DNA of 6,616 bases from an uncultured Clostridia bacterium (lineage in GTDB: Bacteria > Bacillota > Clostridia > Christensenellales > Aristaeellaceae): NCBI GenBank assembly GCA_946042585.1, contig CAMGDO010000054.1, positions 1 through 6,616 on the forward strand, given 5' to 3'. Positions 1-5,135 of this stretch are shown here, one piece after another; position 1 is the stretch's first letter; every line of letters begins with the position of its first letter. The notes beneath the pieces are model-generated. The model searched no databases. It saw only the letters and a program-made list of their open reading frames with translations, and was not told the origin of the DNA. Both the position numbers and the translations under genes were made by a program.

Positions 1-46
1 AGATTCCTCTACGTCTCGTGGGCTCGGAGATGTGTATAAGAGACAG
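1..46 (+). other. Nextera (Tn5) sequencing adapter, P7 side
   Basis: Not genomic. Positions 28..46 are the 19-bp Tn5 mosaic end AGATGTGTATAAGAGACAG. It is preceded by the Nextera read-2 adapter core GTCTCGTGGGCTCGG at 13..27 and by an 8-base index, TCCTCTAC, at 5..12 after the AGAT that ends the P7 oligo. Genomic sequence starts at about 47. The adapter and mosaic-end sequences are recalled from the standard kit. Confidence 0.98.
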
Positions 47-47
47 C

Positions 48-76
48 ATTATAGCGGCATGCGCGTCAAAACGCAA
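48..76 (-). promoter_or_regulatory. Candidate minus-strand promoter at the left edge
   Basis: On the minus strand a perfect -10 TATAAT (48..53) lies 17 bases downstream of TTGCGT (71..76), which matches the -35 consensus only in TTG. It would drive a gene beyond the left contig end, in the same direction as yfbR. With no downstream gene visible this rests on the -10 alone. The 47..127 stretch otherwise holds nothing I can support. A TTTTT run at 119..123 follows yfbR on the minus strand, but no convincing hairpin precedes it. Confidence 0.28.
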
Positions 77-127
77 CTTAAAAGACCATGAGAAAGCCGC
101 TTGCTGAATAGAATGCGGAAAAACGGC

Positions 128-712
128 TCAGCCTCTCGAGATTTCGTCCAGCGACATGCCAAAGCCCGGGACAAACTCGTTCATGAAATCCTGCACCTCG
201 GGCAGCGTGATGGAGCGGATGGAGGACAGGGTGCTGCGCTCGGCCTCCACAAACTCGCGGTTGCCGGCCTTGAATTCCTCCAGACAGTGCAGATAGGCGC
301 TGATCTTGTCCGCTGCCTTGACAATGCGCCACGACTGCGTGCTTTCGTCCGCTTCGATCAGCCCTTCGTATTGGGGGCGGATATCATCGGGCAGCATGGT
401 GAGTAGACGCTTGTTGGCGATGGCCTCCAGCTTGTGGTATTCGCCCTTGATGACGGGATTATTGTGCTTGATGGGCGTGGGCAGATCGCCGGTGATCACC
501 TCGCTTGCATCGTGATACATGGCCAGCGCCATGATGTGCTCGGCGTCGTATTCGCGGCGATAGCGCGCATTGCCCAGCAGCGCGATGGCGTGGGCGATCA
601 TGGCGGTCTGGAAGGCGTGCTCCATGTCGTTTTCCACCTGGGTGTTGCGCATCAGACCCCACCGGCGGATATACTTCATTCGGTTCATGTAGGCAAAAAA
701 GTGATGTGCCAT
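128..712 (-). CDS. yfbR: 5'-deoxynucleotidase YfbR (HD domain)
   Basis: A 194-aa HD-domain phosphohydrolase that removes the 5' phosphate from deoxyribonucleoside monophosphates in the cytoplasm; E. coli YfbR is about 199 aa. The N-terminus HFFAYMNRMKYIRRWGLMRN aligns directly with the E. coli protein. Expected metal ligands are present: H32, the H67-D68 pair and D135. R17-W18 and E71 correspond to the residues that select for a deoxyribose. The motifs YHDASEVITGDLPTP (66-80) and SLDEIS near the C-terminus are family hallmarks. An in-frame ATG at 739 would add nine residues. I chose 712 because AAGGAG lies 10 bases before it and homology begins there. The gene diverges from thiT, and its ribosome site overlaps thiT's -35 box. 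No clear minus-strand promoter is visible. Product identity is secure. Confidence 0.95.
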   Translation of the reverse strand: MAHHFFAYMNRMKYIRRWGLMRNTQVENDMEHAFQTAMIAHAIALLGNARYRREYDAEHIMALAMYHDASEVITGDLPTPIKHNNPVIKGEYHKLEAIANKRLLTMLPDDIRPQYEGLIEADESTQSWRIVKAADKISAYLHCLEEFKAGNREFVEAERSTLSSIRSITLPEVQDFMNEFVPGFGMSLDEISRG

Positions 713-722
713 GGCTGTGAAT

Positions 723-728
723 CTCCTT
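723..728 (-). promoter_or_regulatory. yfbR Shine-Dalgarno site (decides start)
   Basis: Minus-strand AAGGAG sits 10 bases before the ATG at 712. It lies inside the longer reading frame that begins at 739, so the upstream ATG is not the start. Two bases of the site are shared with the opposite-strand -35 hexamer of thiT (727..732). Confidence 0.85.
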
Positions 729-755
729 GACAAGTACAATGTGAGTGGTTATAAT
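727..755 (+). promoter_or_regulatory. Perfect housekeeping-sigma promoter of riboswitch-thiT
   Basis: TTGACA (727..732), a 17-base spacer and TATAAT (750..755) match the consensus for the housekeeping sigma factor exactly. The predicted start at about 762 places the 5' end a few bases before the TPP aptamer. Such a strong promoter fits a gene controlled after initiation, by riboswitch attenuation. Confidence 0.93.
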
Positions 756-766
756 GCTGCTTGTAA

Positions 767-852
767 CCGCTGGGGGCGTCGCAAAGCGGCTGAGATGGCG
801 TGAACGCCGGTCCCCTTGAACCTGTGTAGATCATCCTACCGTAGGGAAGCGG
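767..852 (+). promoter_or_regulatory. TPP riboswitch aptamer (THI element)
   Basis: This RNA aptamer senses thiamine pyrophosphate. The P1 helix pairs CCGCT (767..771) with AGCGG (848..852). P2 pairs GGGG (772..775) with CCCC (812..815). P3 is 779..782 with 786..789, followed by the invariant CTGAGA (790..795). A small extra hairpin, GGCG/CGCC (797..808), is an allowed insertion. The second hallmark, CCCTTGAACCTG (813..824), starts the pyrophosphate-binding arm, whose P5 pairs GTAG (826..829) with CTAC (836..839). GTAGGGAAG (841..849) closes the aptamer. Its position before a ThiT gene agrees with the known use of this switch. Confidence 0.97.
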
Positions 853-905
853 ATGTGCGAAGGATACCGGAAACTCCGGGCTTGCGCTCGCACTCTTTGC
901 TTCCC
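844..905 (+). promoter_or_regulatory. Predicted antiterminator of the thiT riboswitch
   Basis: The aptamer's 3' strand, GGGAAGCGGA (844..853), can pair over ten continuous positions with TTTGCTTCCC (896..905), two of them G-U. The hairpin continues with GTGCGA (855..860) against TCGCAC (888..893) and ends in CCGGA (867..871) against TCCGG (875..879). Forming it breaks P1 and takes the first three bases of the terminator stem, so the two folds exclude each other. This is modelled by hand, not tested. Confidence 0.8.
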
Positions 906-936
906 GCGCGCCGTTGGGCTCGCGGGTTTTCATTTT
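903..936 (+). terminator. Riboswitch-controlled intrinsic terminator before thiT
   Basis: CCCGCG-C-GCC (903..912) pairs with GGC-T-CGCGGG (917..926) around a GTTG loop, with one C/T mismatch, followed by TTTTCATTTT (927..936). With TPP bound the aptamer holds its 3' strand and this terminator can form, stopping transcription 24 bases before thiT. The hairpin ends before the thiT ribosome site, so control is most likely at transcription. Confidence 0.9.
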
Positions 937-959
937 AGCGGAAGAGGAGGAAAAGAACA

Positions 960-1655
960 ATGGAGTTTCTGGTAGGTTCGGCGCTGGCTGAAGAGGTCAG
1001 CGCGGTCGTGGAGGAGAAGGAGCCCTTCTTTGAGTGGATTGCCAATCCCTTTGCCAAGCTGGCAAAAGCCGGCGTGTGGGAGTGGCTGTCTCTGGCTGCC
1101 CTGGTGGTGCTGGCTGTGGTGCTGCTGGTGCTTTCCCGCAAGAAGGTGAAGTGGACGACCAAGATGCTGGCGCATGCGGCCATGAGTCTGGCGCTGTCGT
1201 TCGTGCTCAGCTACATTCGCTTTTTCCGCATGGCGGGCGGCGGCAGCGTGACGCCGGGCAGCATGCTGCCGGTGATGCTGTTTGGCGCTTCCTATGGTCT
1301 GGTGCCCGGTCTGCTGGTGGGCTTTGCCTATAGCCTGCTCCAGATCGTGCAGGGCGCAGAAGCCGCGGGCTTCATGGGGCTGCTGCTGGATTACATTTTG
1401 GCCTTCACCGCGCTGGGTCTGGCGGGTCTGGCGAAGCATCTGCCCAAGCAGTGGGGATTGTACGTCGCCATGGTGATCGCGCTGGTGGGCCGCCTTGTGT
1501 GCAGCGTGCTGTCGGGCGTGATCGTCTGGAGTACGCCGCTGTGGGGCAGCATCACCTATAACGTGTCCTATATGCTGCCGGAGATGGTCATCTGCCTGCT
1601 GCTTGGCGTGCTGATCGGACCGCGCGTCGTCAAGATGATGCAGGGAAAGAAATAA
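960..1655 (+). CDS. thiT: Thiamine-binding S component of ECF transporter, ThiT
   Basis: A 231-aa integral membrane protein that binds thiamine and works with the shared ECF module (EcfA, EcfA', EcfT, not in this window). The ThiT core is clear: ALSFVLSYIRFFRMAGGGSV (78-97), the SMLPVMLFG stretch, LLLDYILAF (141-149), GLAGL, and YNVSYMLPE (200-208). It is longer than the roughly 180-aa Lactococcus protein. The first 65 residues hold an acidic stretch and an extra membrane helix (about 42-59) that ends in the basic SRKKVKW. AGAGGAGG (943..950) lies 9 bases before the ATG. The TPP riboswitch upstream agrees with a thiamine substrate. From a remembered alignment, the conserved binding histidine (after R-x3) appears to be S182, and a conserved tyrosine five residues before N201 appears to be G196. 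W190 and D144-Y145 are kept. Confidence 0.92.
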   Translation: MEFLVGSALAEEVSAVVEEKEPFFEWIANPFAKLAKAGVWEWLSLAALVVLAVVLLVLSRKKVKWTTKMLAHAAMSLALSFVLSYIRFFRMAGGGSVTPGSMLPVMLFGASYGLVPGLLVGFAYSLLQIVQGAEAAGFMGLLLDYILAFTALGLAGLAKHLPKQWGLYVAMVIALVGRLVCSVLSGVIVWSTPLWGSITYNVSYMLPEMVICLLLGVLIGPRVVKMMQGKK

Positions 1656-1658
1656 TCT

Positions 1659-1674
1659 GTGCGAGCCGTCGCAC
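1659..1674 (+). repeat. Perfect 6-bp hairpin just after thiT
   Basis: GTGCGA (1659..1664) and TCGCAC (1669..1674) form a perfect stem around GCCG, three bases after the thiT stop. There is no T-run, so it is not a terminator alone. It could protect the transcript's 3' end, together with the terminator 18 bases further on. The same two hexamers pair in the thiT leader. Confidence 0.5.
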
Positions 1675-1691
1675 GAATGTATGATAAACCG

Positions 1692-1719
1692 GGAAGGGCT
1701 GAAAGGCCCTTCCTTTTTT
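1692..1719 (+). terminator. Intrinsic terminator of thiT
   Basis: GGAAGGGC (1692..1699) pairs with GCCCTTCC (1706..1713), eight base pairs around TGAAAG, followed directly by six T (1714..1719). It ends the thiT transcript. The convergent rarA gene ends at 1743. Read on the minus strand the same hairpin is followed only by CGGTTTATC, so it is at best a weak terminator for rarA. Confidence 0.93.
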
Positions 1720-1742
1720 GCGCCATAAATGCTGCGCGTGGT

Positions 1743-3041
1743 CTACGGCTGCTCCTTGCGCTTTTTGATTCTGGCCTCATGCCCCTGATCGGAGGGATGA
1801 TAATATGTATGATCCCTGACTTCGTCGGGCAGATACTGCTGCGCGACCCAGTGACCGGGAAAATCGTGCGGATACAGATAGCCGCTGCCGGCATCCAGCC
1901 GCTCATGACCGGCATAGTGCGTATCACGCAGAGGCTGGGGCACGTCGCCGCGGGCGGTCTGCGCATCCGCCATGGCGGCATCGATGGCGCAGACCACGCT
2001 GTTGCTCTTGGGGCTTTCGCACACGGCGATGATGGCCTGCGCAATGGAAAGGCGCGCTTCGGGCATACCCACCATTTCCAGCGCCTGACCGGCTGCCACT
2101 GCCTGCAGCATGGCGATGGGATTGGCAAGGCCTACATCCTCGCTGGCATGTGCGATGATGCGGCGCACCAGCAGGCGGGGATCGGCGCCCGCGTAAATCA
2201 GACGGCTGAACCAGAACAGCGCCGCGTCGCTGTCCGAGCCGCGCAGCGATTTGCAGAAGGCGGAAAGCATGTCGTAGTACAGCGTGTCATCACAGCGGAT
2301 CACGGGCTTTTGAATGCTTTCCTCCGCCACCTCCAGGGTGATGTGGATGCCGTCGCGCGTGGTGGGCGTGGTGAGCGCCGCCAGCTCCAGCGCATTGAGC
2401 GCCGAGCGCACGTCGCCATTGGCCACGGTGACGATGTGCTCGAGCGCATCCTCGTCGATATGCACGTTCATATCGCCCAGCCCGCGCTCGCAGTCGCTGA
2501 TGGCGCACTGTAGAATGGCGCGCACGTTTTGCGGCGTGAGCGGACGAAAGGCGAATACGCGGCACCGGCTGACGATGGCGGGCGTCATGGAAATCATCGG
2601 ATTTTCGGTGGTGGAGCCGATAAAGCGGATGAGCCCCTCCTCGATGGCAGGCAGAATGGAATCGGACTGCGCCTTGTTCCACCGGTGGCATTCATCCAGC
2701 AGCAGATAGGTGCTCTGCCCATACAGCGCGCGGCGCTCTCTGGCCTTGTCCAGCACCTCGCGCACATCGTTCACGCCAGAAGTGACGGCGTTCATGCGCA
2801 CGAATGCGGAGCGCGTCTGGCTGGCAATCACATGCGCCAGCGTTGTCTTTCCGCAGCCCGGCGGGCCATAGAAGATGCTGGAGGTGAGGCGGTCGGCTTC
2901 CACGGCGCGGCGAAGGAGCCGCCCAGGCCCCAACAGATGCTCCTGCCCGAAAAACTCGTTGAGATTGCGCGCGCGCATGCGTTCTGCCAGCGGCGCGTTT
3001 TTGTGGATATTATTTTGCTCAAGCTGATCCAAAAGTGTCAT
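1743..3041 (-). CDS. rarA: Replication-associated recombination protein A, RarA/MgsA AAA+ ATPase
   Basis: A 432-aa clamp-loader-like AAA+ ATPase that acts at stalled replication forks, related to E. coli RarA/MgsA and eukaryotic WRNIP1. Visible motifs are Walker A GPPGCGKT (59-66), Walker B LLLDECHR (113-120), sensor 1 GSTTENP (142-148), an arginine-finger SRCR (158-161) and sensor 2 GDVRSALNALEL (209-220). The C-terminal half carries the RarA tetramerisation region, with RLIYAGADPRLLVRRI, ASEDVGLANP and YPHDFPGHWVAQQYLP. Length is normal for the family and the gene looks intact. Its ATG overlaps the stop of the upstream nitroreductase-like gene as ATGA. GAGGA, about six bases before the ATG, lies inside that gene, so the two are one operon and probably translationally coupled. 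The promoter is the one before the upstream gene. Confidence 0.96.
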   Translation of the reverse strand: MTLLDQLEQNNIHKNAPLAERMRARNLNEFFGQEHLLGPGRLLRRAVEADRLTSSIFYGPPGCGKTTLAHVIASQTRSAFVRMNAVTSGVNDVREVLDKARERRALYGQSTYLLLDECHRWNKAQSDSILPAIEEGLIRFIGSTTENPMISMTPAIVSRCRVFAFRPLTPQNVRAILQCAISDCERGLGDMNVHIDEDALEHIVTVANGDVRSALNALELAALTTPTTRDGIHITLEVAEESIQKPVIRCDDTLYYDMLSAFCKSLRGSDSDAALFWFSRLIYAGADPRLLVRRIIAHASEDVGLANPIAMLQAVAAGQALEMVGMPEARLSIAQAIIAVCESPKSNSVVCAIDAAMADAQTARGDVPQPLRDTHYAGHERLDAGSGYLYPHDFPGHWVAQQYLPDEVRDHTYYHPSDQGHEARIKKRKEQP

Positions 3042-3793
3042 GTATTTTCCTCATACAGCAGATGCGCAATGCACTTGCCCTCGCCCCATTGCCATGTGCG
3101 CCTGCCGTCGCCTGCGGCGGCGTCTATATGCAGCATGGCGATGCCAAGATCCAGACTGTCGCGCCGGCTGCCCAGCAGCCGCAGCGCGCGCTGGGAATAG
3201 CTCAGACGCCAGGGCTGCAGATTGACCGCCGAGGGCGCGATGCGCACGGCTTCCGCCGCCCGGTAGGCCCACAGCGGCCACTGGTCGGGCGCGCTCAGGC
3301 AGATTTGCGACAGCGGCTTGCGGTGACGAATCACCTGCCCGGGAGATTTGAGCGGCATGCCCAGCGGCGTTACGGCGGCTACAAACTCGTCGTCCTTCAA
3401 TTCAACCTGCACCTGCTTTCGGCGATAGGAGCCGCTGACCCAGCAGGTGCCCACGTTCATGGCGGCAGCCTCCAGAATGAAGGCTTCGCCGCTGATGCCC
3501 GACAGAAGGCGGGGATTCTCCAAACGGGAGGATGCAATGATACAGGCGCATTTCTTCATTCCGTGAATGCGTCCGACGAGGGGTACGCCAAAGAAAAGCG
3601 CGTCCGTGCAGTCGGTGATGACGATGCGTGTGCCGGGCAGACACACGCGCGCCGCGGCATAATTGAGCGCCGCCAGTGTGGGCGCATCCAAAACGCCGGA
3701 AAAGGCACGGCAGCTGTATCGGCGCAGCATCGCATCCCGATAGCGCACGCGCTGAGATGGCGAATAGAAATGATCTAATGGATGCGCGGACAT
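3038..3793 (-). CDS. Nitroreductase-like flavoprotein (TM1586-type)
   Basis: A 251-aa predicted FMN-binding oxidoreductase of the nitroreductase superfamily, probably the two-lobed 'putative TM nitroreductase' group; the substrate is unknown. RRYSCRAF (24-31) is the FMN-phosphate-binding R-x-S-x-R-x-F motif. GEAFILEAAAMNVGTCWVSG (102-121) is the central helix and glycine turn. A second segment, IAPSAVNLQPW (185-195), fits the family's S-x-x-N-x-Q-P-W motif. DLGIAMLHIDAAA (215-227) is the C-terminal helix. The frame stays open up to 3946, but that extension has no homology and is A+T-rich. AAAGGAG lies 8 bases before the ATG at 3793, which fixes the start. It overlaps rarA by four bases. The link to rarA is positional; I see no direct functional tie. 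Confidence 0.82.
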   Translation of the reverse strand: MSAHPLDHFYSPSQRVRYRDAMLRRYSCRAFSGVLDAPTLAALNYAAARVCLPGTRIVITDCTDALFFGVPLVGRIHGMKKCACIIASSRLENPRLLSGISGEAFILEAAAMNVGTCWVSGSYRRKQVQVELKDDEFVAAVTPLGMPLKSPGQVIRHRKPLSQICLSAPDQWPLWAYRAAEAVRIAPSAVNLQPWRLSYSQRALRLLGSRRDSLDLGIAMLHIDAAAGDGRRTWQWGEGKCIAHLLYEENT

Positions 3794-3801
3794 ACGCTTC
3801 A

Positions 3802-3808
3802 CTCCTTT
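3802..3808 (-). promoter_or_regulatory. Shine-Dalgarno of nitroreductase-like gene (decides start)
   Basis: Minus-strand AAAGGAG lies 8 bases before the ATG at 3793. It sits inside the longer reading frame and rules out the upstream starts, which have no comparable site. Confidence 0.85.
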
Positions 3809-3815
3809 GCACATC

Positions 3816-3844
3816 AGTGTACCACGATGCAGCGGGAAAAACAA
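3816..3844 (-). promoter_or_regulatory. Candidate promoter of nitroreductase-rarA operon
   Basis: On the minus strand TTGTTT (3839..3844), a 17-base spacer and TACACT (3816..3821) are preceded by TGG, an extended -10. Transcription would start near 3809, giving a leader of only about 16 bases that still carries the ribosome site. The hexamers are imperfect, so this is a moderate call. Confidence 0.5.
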
Positions 3845-3900
3845 GAAAGGAAACATGACATTCTCTTTACGAACTGCAGCAAAACACGAATTGCAGAATA

Positions 3901-3920
3901 TGAACATTTGTTGATGTTCA
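3901..3920. promoter_or_regulatory. 20-bp palindrome, candidate operator
   Basis: TGAACAT (3901..3907) and ATGTTCA (3914..3920) are perfect inverted repeats with a 6-base centre. It ends one base before the candidate -35 box of the DegV-family gene (3922..3927) and is about 57 bases upstream of the divergent promoter's -35. The symmetry and placement suggest a dimeric regulator's site. No regulator gene is in the window. GAAC-N4-GTT inside it resembles half of a Bacillus-type LexA box, but the full box does not fit. Confidence 0.5.
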
Positions 3921-3921
3921 G

Positions 3922-3949
3922 TTGACTTCCGGGATGCATAATGCAAAAT
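3922..3949 (+). promoter_or_regulatory. Candidate promoter of the DegV-family gene
   Basis: TTGACT (3922..3927), a 16-base spacer and CAAAAT (3944..3949) form a plausible promoter 42 bases before the ATG. The -10 is weak. A second symmetric element, TGCAT-A-ATGCA (3935..3945), overlaps the spacer and the first two bases of the -10. Confidence 0.45.
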
Positions 3950-3990
3950 GAAAGGATGAAACCTATCCCAGAAAAGGAGTACTTAAAGGC

Positions 3991-4836
3991 ATGAAAATCA
4001 GAATCACTTCCGACAGCACCTGCGATCTGTCAGCGCAGCTTCTGGAGCGGTTTGATGTGGGGATAATTCCGCTGTATGTCGTCAAGGATGGCGTGGCATA
4101 CAAGGATAGCGAAGAGATCACAACGGATGATATCTTCGCGCATGTGGCAGCTGGCGGCGCGCTGTGCACCACCTCCGCGGTCAGCCAGATGGATTATGAG
4201 GAATTCTTTGCCCGGCAGCTCAGCGGCTGCGACGGTCTGGTGCATGTGACCATCAGCGGTGAAATGTCCGTGTGCTTTAACAATGCCTGCGAGGCGGCGA
4301 AGAGATTTGCCAATGTGCATGTCGTGGATTCGCGCAATCTCAGCACCGGTCAGGGACTGGTGGTGATGGCGGGCGCAGAGCTGGCTGCGCAGGGCACGCT
4401 CGGCGCGGCGGAAATCGCCGAAAAGATGCGCGATGTGGCCCGCCATGTGGATGCGAGCTTTGTGGTGGACAAGCTCGATTATCTGCGTAAGGGTGGGCGC
4501 TGCTCGGCGCTGGCGGCGCTGGGCGCCAATCTGCTGGGCATCAAGCCCTGTATTGAGGTGCGCGAGGGCAAAATGCTGGTGGGTAAAAAATACCGCGGCT
4601 CGTTTGAAAAGGCGCTGCGTATGTATGTTCGCGACCGCCTGAGCGGTGCGACGGATATTGACCAGACGCGCATCATGCTGACGCATACGCCTGTGGCGGA
4701 CGGCGTGACGGAGGCCGTGCGCAGCGAGATCGTGGCGTATCAGCATTTTGAAGAAATCCTTGATACCGACGCCCATTGCACCGTTGCCTGCCATTGCGGC
4801 CCCAACACGCTGGGCATTCTGTATATTCGCAAGTAA
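3991..4836 (+). CDS. DegV-family fatty-acid-binding protein (FakB-like)
   Basis: A 281-aa DegV-family protein. Characterised members (FakB) bind a fatty acid and present it to the kinase FakA, feeding acyl-phosphate into phospholipid synthesis. Signatures: ITSDSTCDL (5-13) at the first strand, the TTSAVSQMDYEEFF region (60-73), the ligand loop TISGEMSVCFNNA (87-99), VVDSRNLSTGQG (111-122), LDYLRKGGR (162-170) with the conserved Arg170, and HCGPNTLG (268-275) with the conserved late histidine. The usual S-G-T of the ligand loop reads S93-V-C, and the proline usual near residue 64 (TSaPS) is valine. AAAAGGAG (3972..3979) lies 11 bases before the ATG. The gene is divergent from the nitroreductase-rarA operon and appears monocistronic. 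No fakA is in the window, so the lipid role is inferred from the family. Confidence 0.92.
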   Translation: MKIRITSDSTCDLSAQLLERFDVGIIPLYVVKDGVAYKDSEEITTDDIFAHVAAGGALCTTSAVSQMDYEEFFARQLSGCDGLVHVTISGEMSVCFNNACEAAKRFANVHVVDSRNLSTGQGLVVMAGAELAAQGTLGAAEIAEKMRDVARHVDASFVVDKLDYLRKGGRCSALAALGANLLGIKPCIEVREGKMLVGKKYRGSFEKALRMYVRDRLSGATDIDQTRIMLTHTPVADGVTEAVRSEIVAYQHFEEILDTDAHCTVACHCGPNTLGILYIRK

Positions 4837-4887
4837 GGTGCTGGCATAAACTGGATGTATTGCACGCACGCAAGCGGGAGAAAGTAA

Positions 4888-4918
4888 GCCTGACAGCCGA
4901 AGAAAAAAGCTGTCAGGC
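4888..4918. repeat. Perfect 10-bp inverted repeat without T-run
   Basis: GCCTGACAGC (4888..4897) and GCTGTCAGGC (4909..4918) pair perfectly around the 11-base loop CGAAGAAAAAA. On the plus strand GGTTCAGG follows, so it is not a classical terminator for the DegV-family gene. On the minus strand TTACTTTCT follows, which is only weakly terminator-like. It may act as a 3'-end stabilising hairpin. Confidence 0.7.
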
Positions 4919-4976
4919 GGTTCAGGCGAAGCGCGGCAGCCTGCTGCGCCGGCGCCCCCGCACCAAGCGGCCGGAA

Positions 4977-4992
4977 TGCCGTCGATACGGCA
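4977..4992 (+). repeat. 6-bp hairpin with downstream pyrimidine tract
   Basis: TGCCGT (4977..4982) and ACGGCA (4987..4992) form a stem around CGAT. GG separates it from ATTTCATTTCTTTTC. It could be an auxiliary terminator, but the displaced T-rich tract makes this weak. Confidence 0.35.
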
Positions 4993-5032
4993 GGATTTCA
5001 TTTCTTTTCTGCCCTTTGTCCTTCCCGGCCCG

Positions 5033-5066
5033 CCCCGTGAGGCTTTGCCTTCACGGGGTTCCTTTT
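5033..5066 (+). terminator. Intrinsic terminator downstream of the DegV-family gene
   Basis: CCCCGTGAGGC (5033..5043) pairs with GCCTTCACGGGG (5047..5058), eleven base pairs with one bulged T around a TTT loop, followed by TTCCTTTT. It lies about 200 bases after the DegV-family stop and just before the next promoter, so it separates the two transcription units. Confidence 0.82.
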
Positions 5067-5106
5067 GTATTTGCGCTGTTTGTGCCGTGCGTAAGACAAA
5101 GAACTA

Positions 5107-5115
5107 TGCTATAAT
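5107..5115 (+). promoter_or_regulatory. Extended -10 promoter of the DMT exporter gene
   Basis: TG-C-TATAAT (5107..5115) is a perfect extended -10 element. No good -35 lies 16 to 18 bases upstream. The start would be near 5122, giving a very short leader of about 14 bases before the ATG at 5136. Confidence 0.6.
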
Positions 5116-5135
5116 CATGCCCTGGGGTGAAGCAG

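Larger units (their letters stand above)
4837..5135. other. Noncoding, hairpin-rich intergenic region
   Basis: This 299-base stretch separates the DegV-family gene from the exporter gene. I find no coding sequence; a 10-codon frame at 4855 lacks a ribosome site. It contains a perfect 10-bp hairpin (4888..4918), a G+C-rich segment that can fold on itself (about 4931..4955), a 6-bp hairpin (4977..4992) followed by a pyrimidine-rich tract, a good terminator (5033..5066) and the next gene's promoter. Confidence 0.8.

Noticed and set aside
713..739. Upstream ATG start for yfbR
   Set aside because: It places the Shine-Dalgarno inside the coding region, and the nine added residues have no counterpart in E. 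coli YfbR.
1659..2513. Long plus-strand frame of 284 codons opposite rarA
   Set aside because: Shadow frame of a G+C-rich gene. rarA on the other strand has full AAA+ motifs, and no ribosome site supports this one.
3901..3914. LexA/DinR box controlling the nitroreductase-rarA operon
   Set aside because: Only GAAC-N4-GTT fits. The second half-site fails, and the true symmetry is the larger 20-bp palindrome nearer the DegV-family gene.
3794..3946. N-terminal extension of the nitroreductase-like protein
   Set aside because: No homology, A+T-rich, and a clear ribosome site lies inside it before the ATG at 3793.
4855..4887. Ten-codon plus-strand frame after the DegV-family gene
   Set aside because: No Shine-Dalgarno and too short to support.
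4837..4992. SRP or other known structural RNA in the intergenic region
   Set aside because: The conserved SRP tetraloop and symmetric-loop signature is absent, and no other family consensus was recognised.
4030..5001. Minus-strand frame of 323 codons opposite the DegV-family gene
   Set aside because: Low-complexity, His/Arg/Ala-rich translation typical of an antisense shadow. The plus strand carries a clear DegV-family protein.
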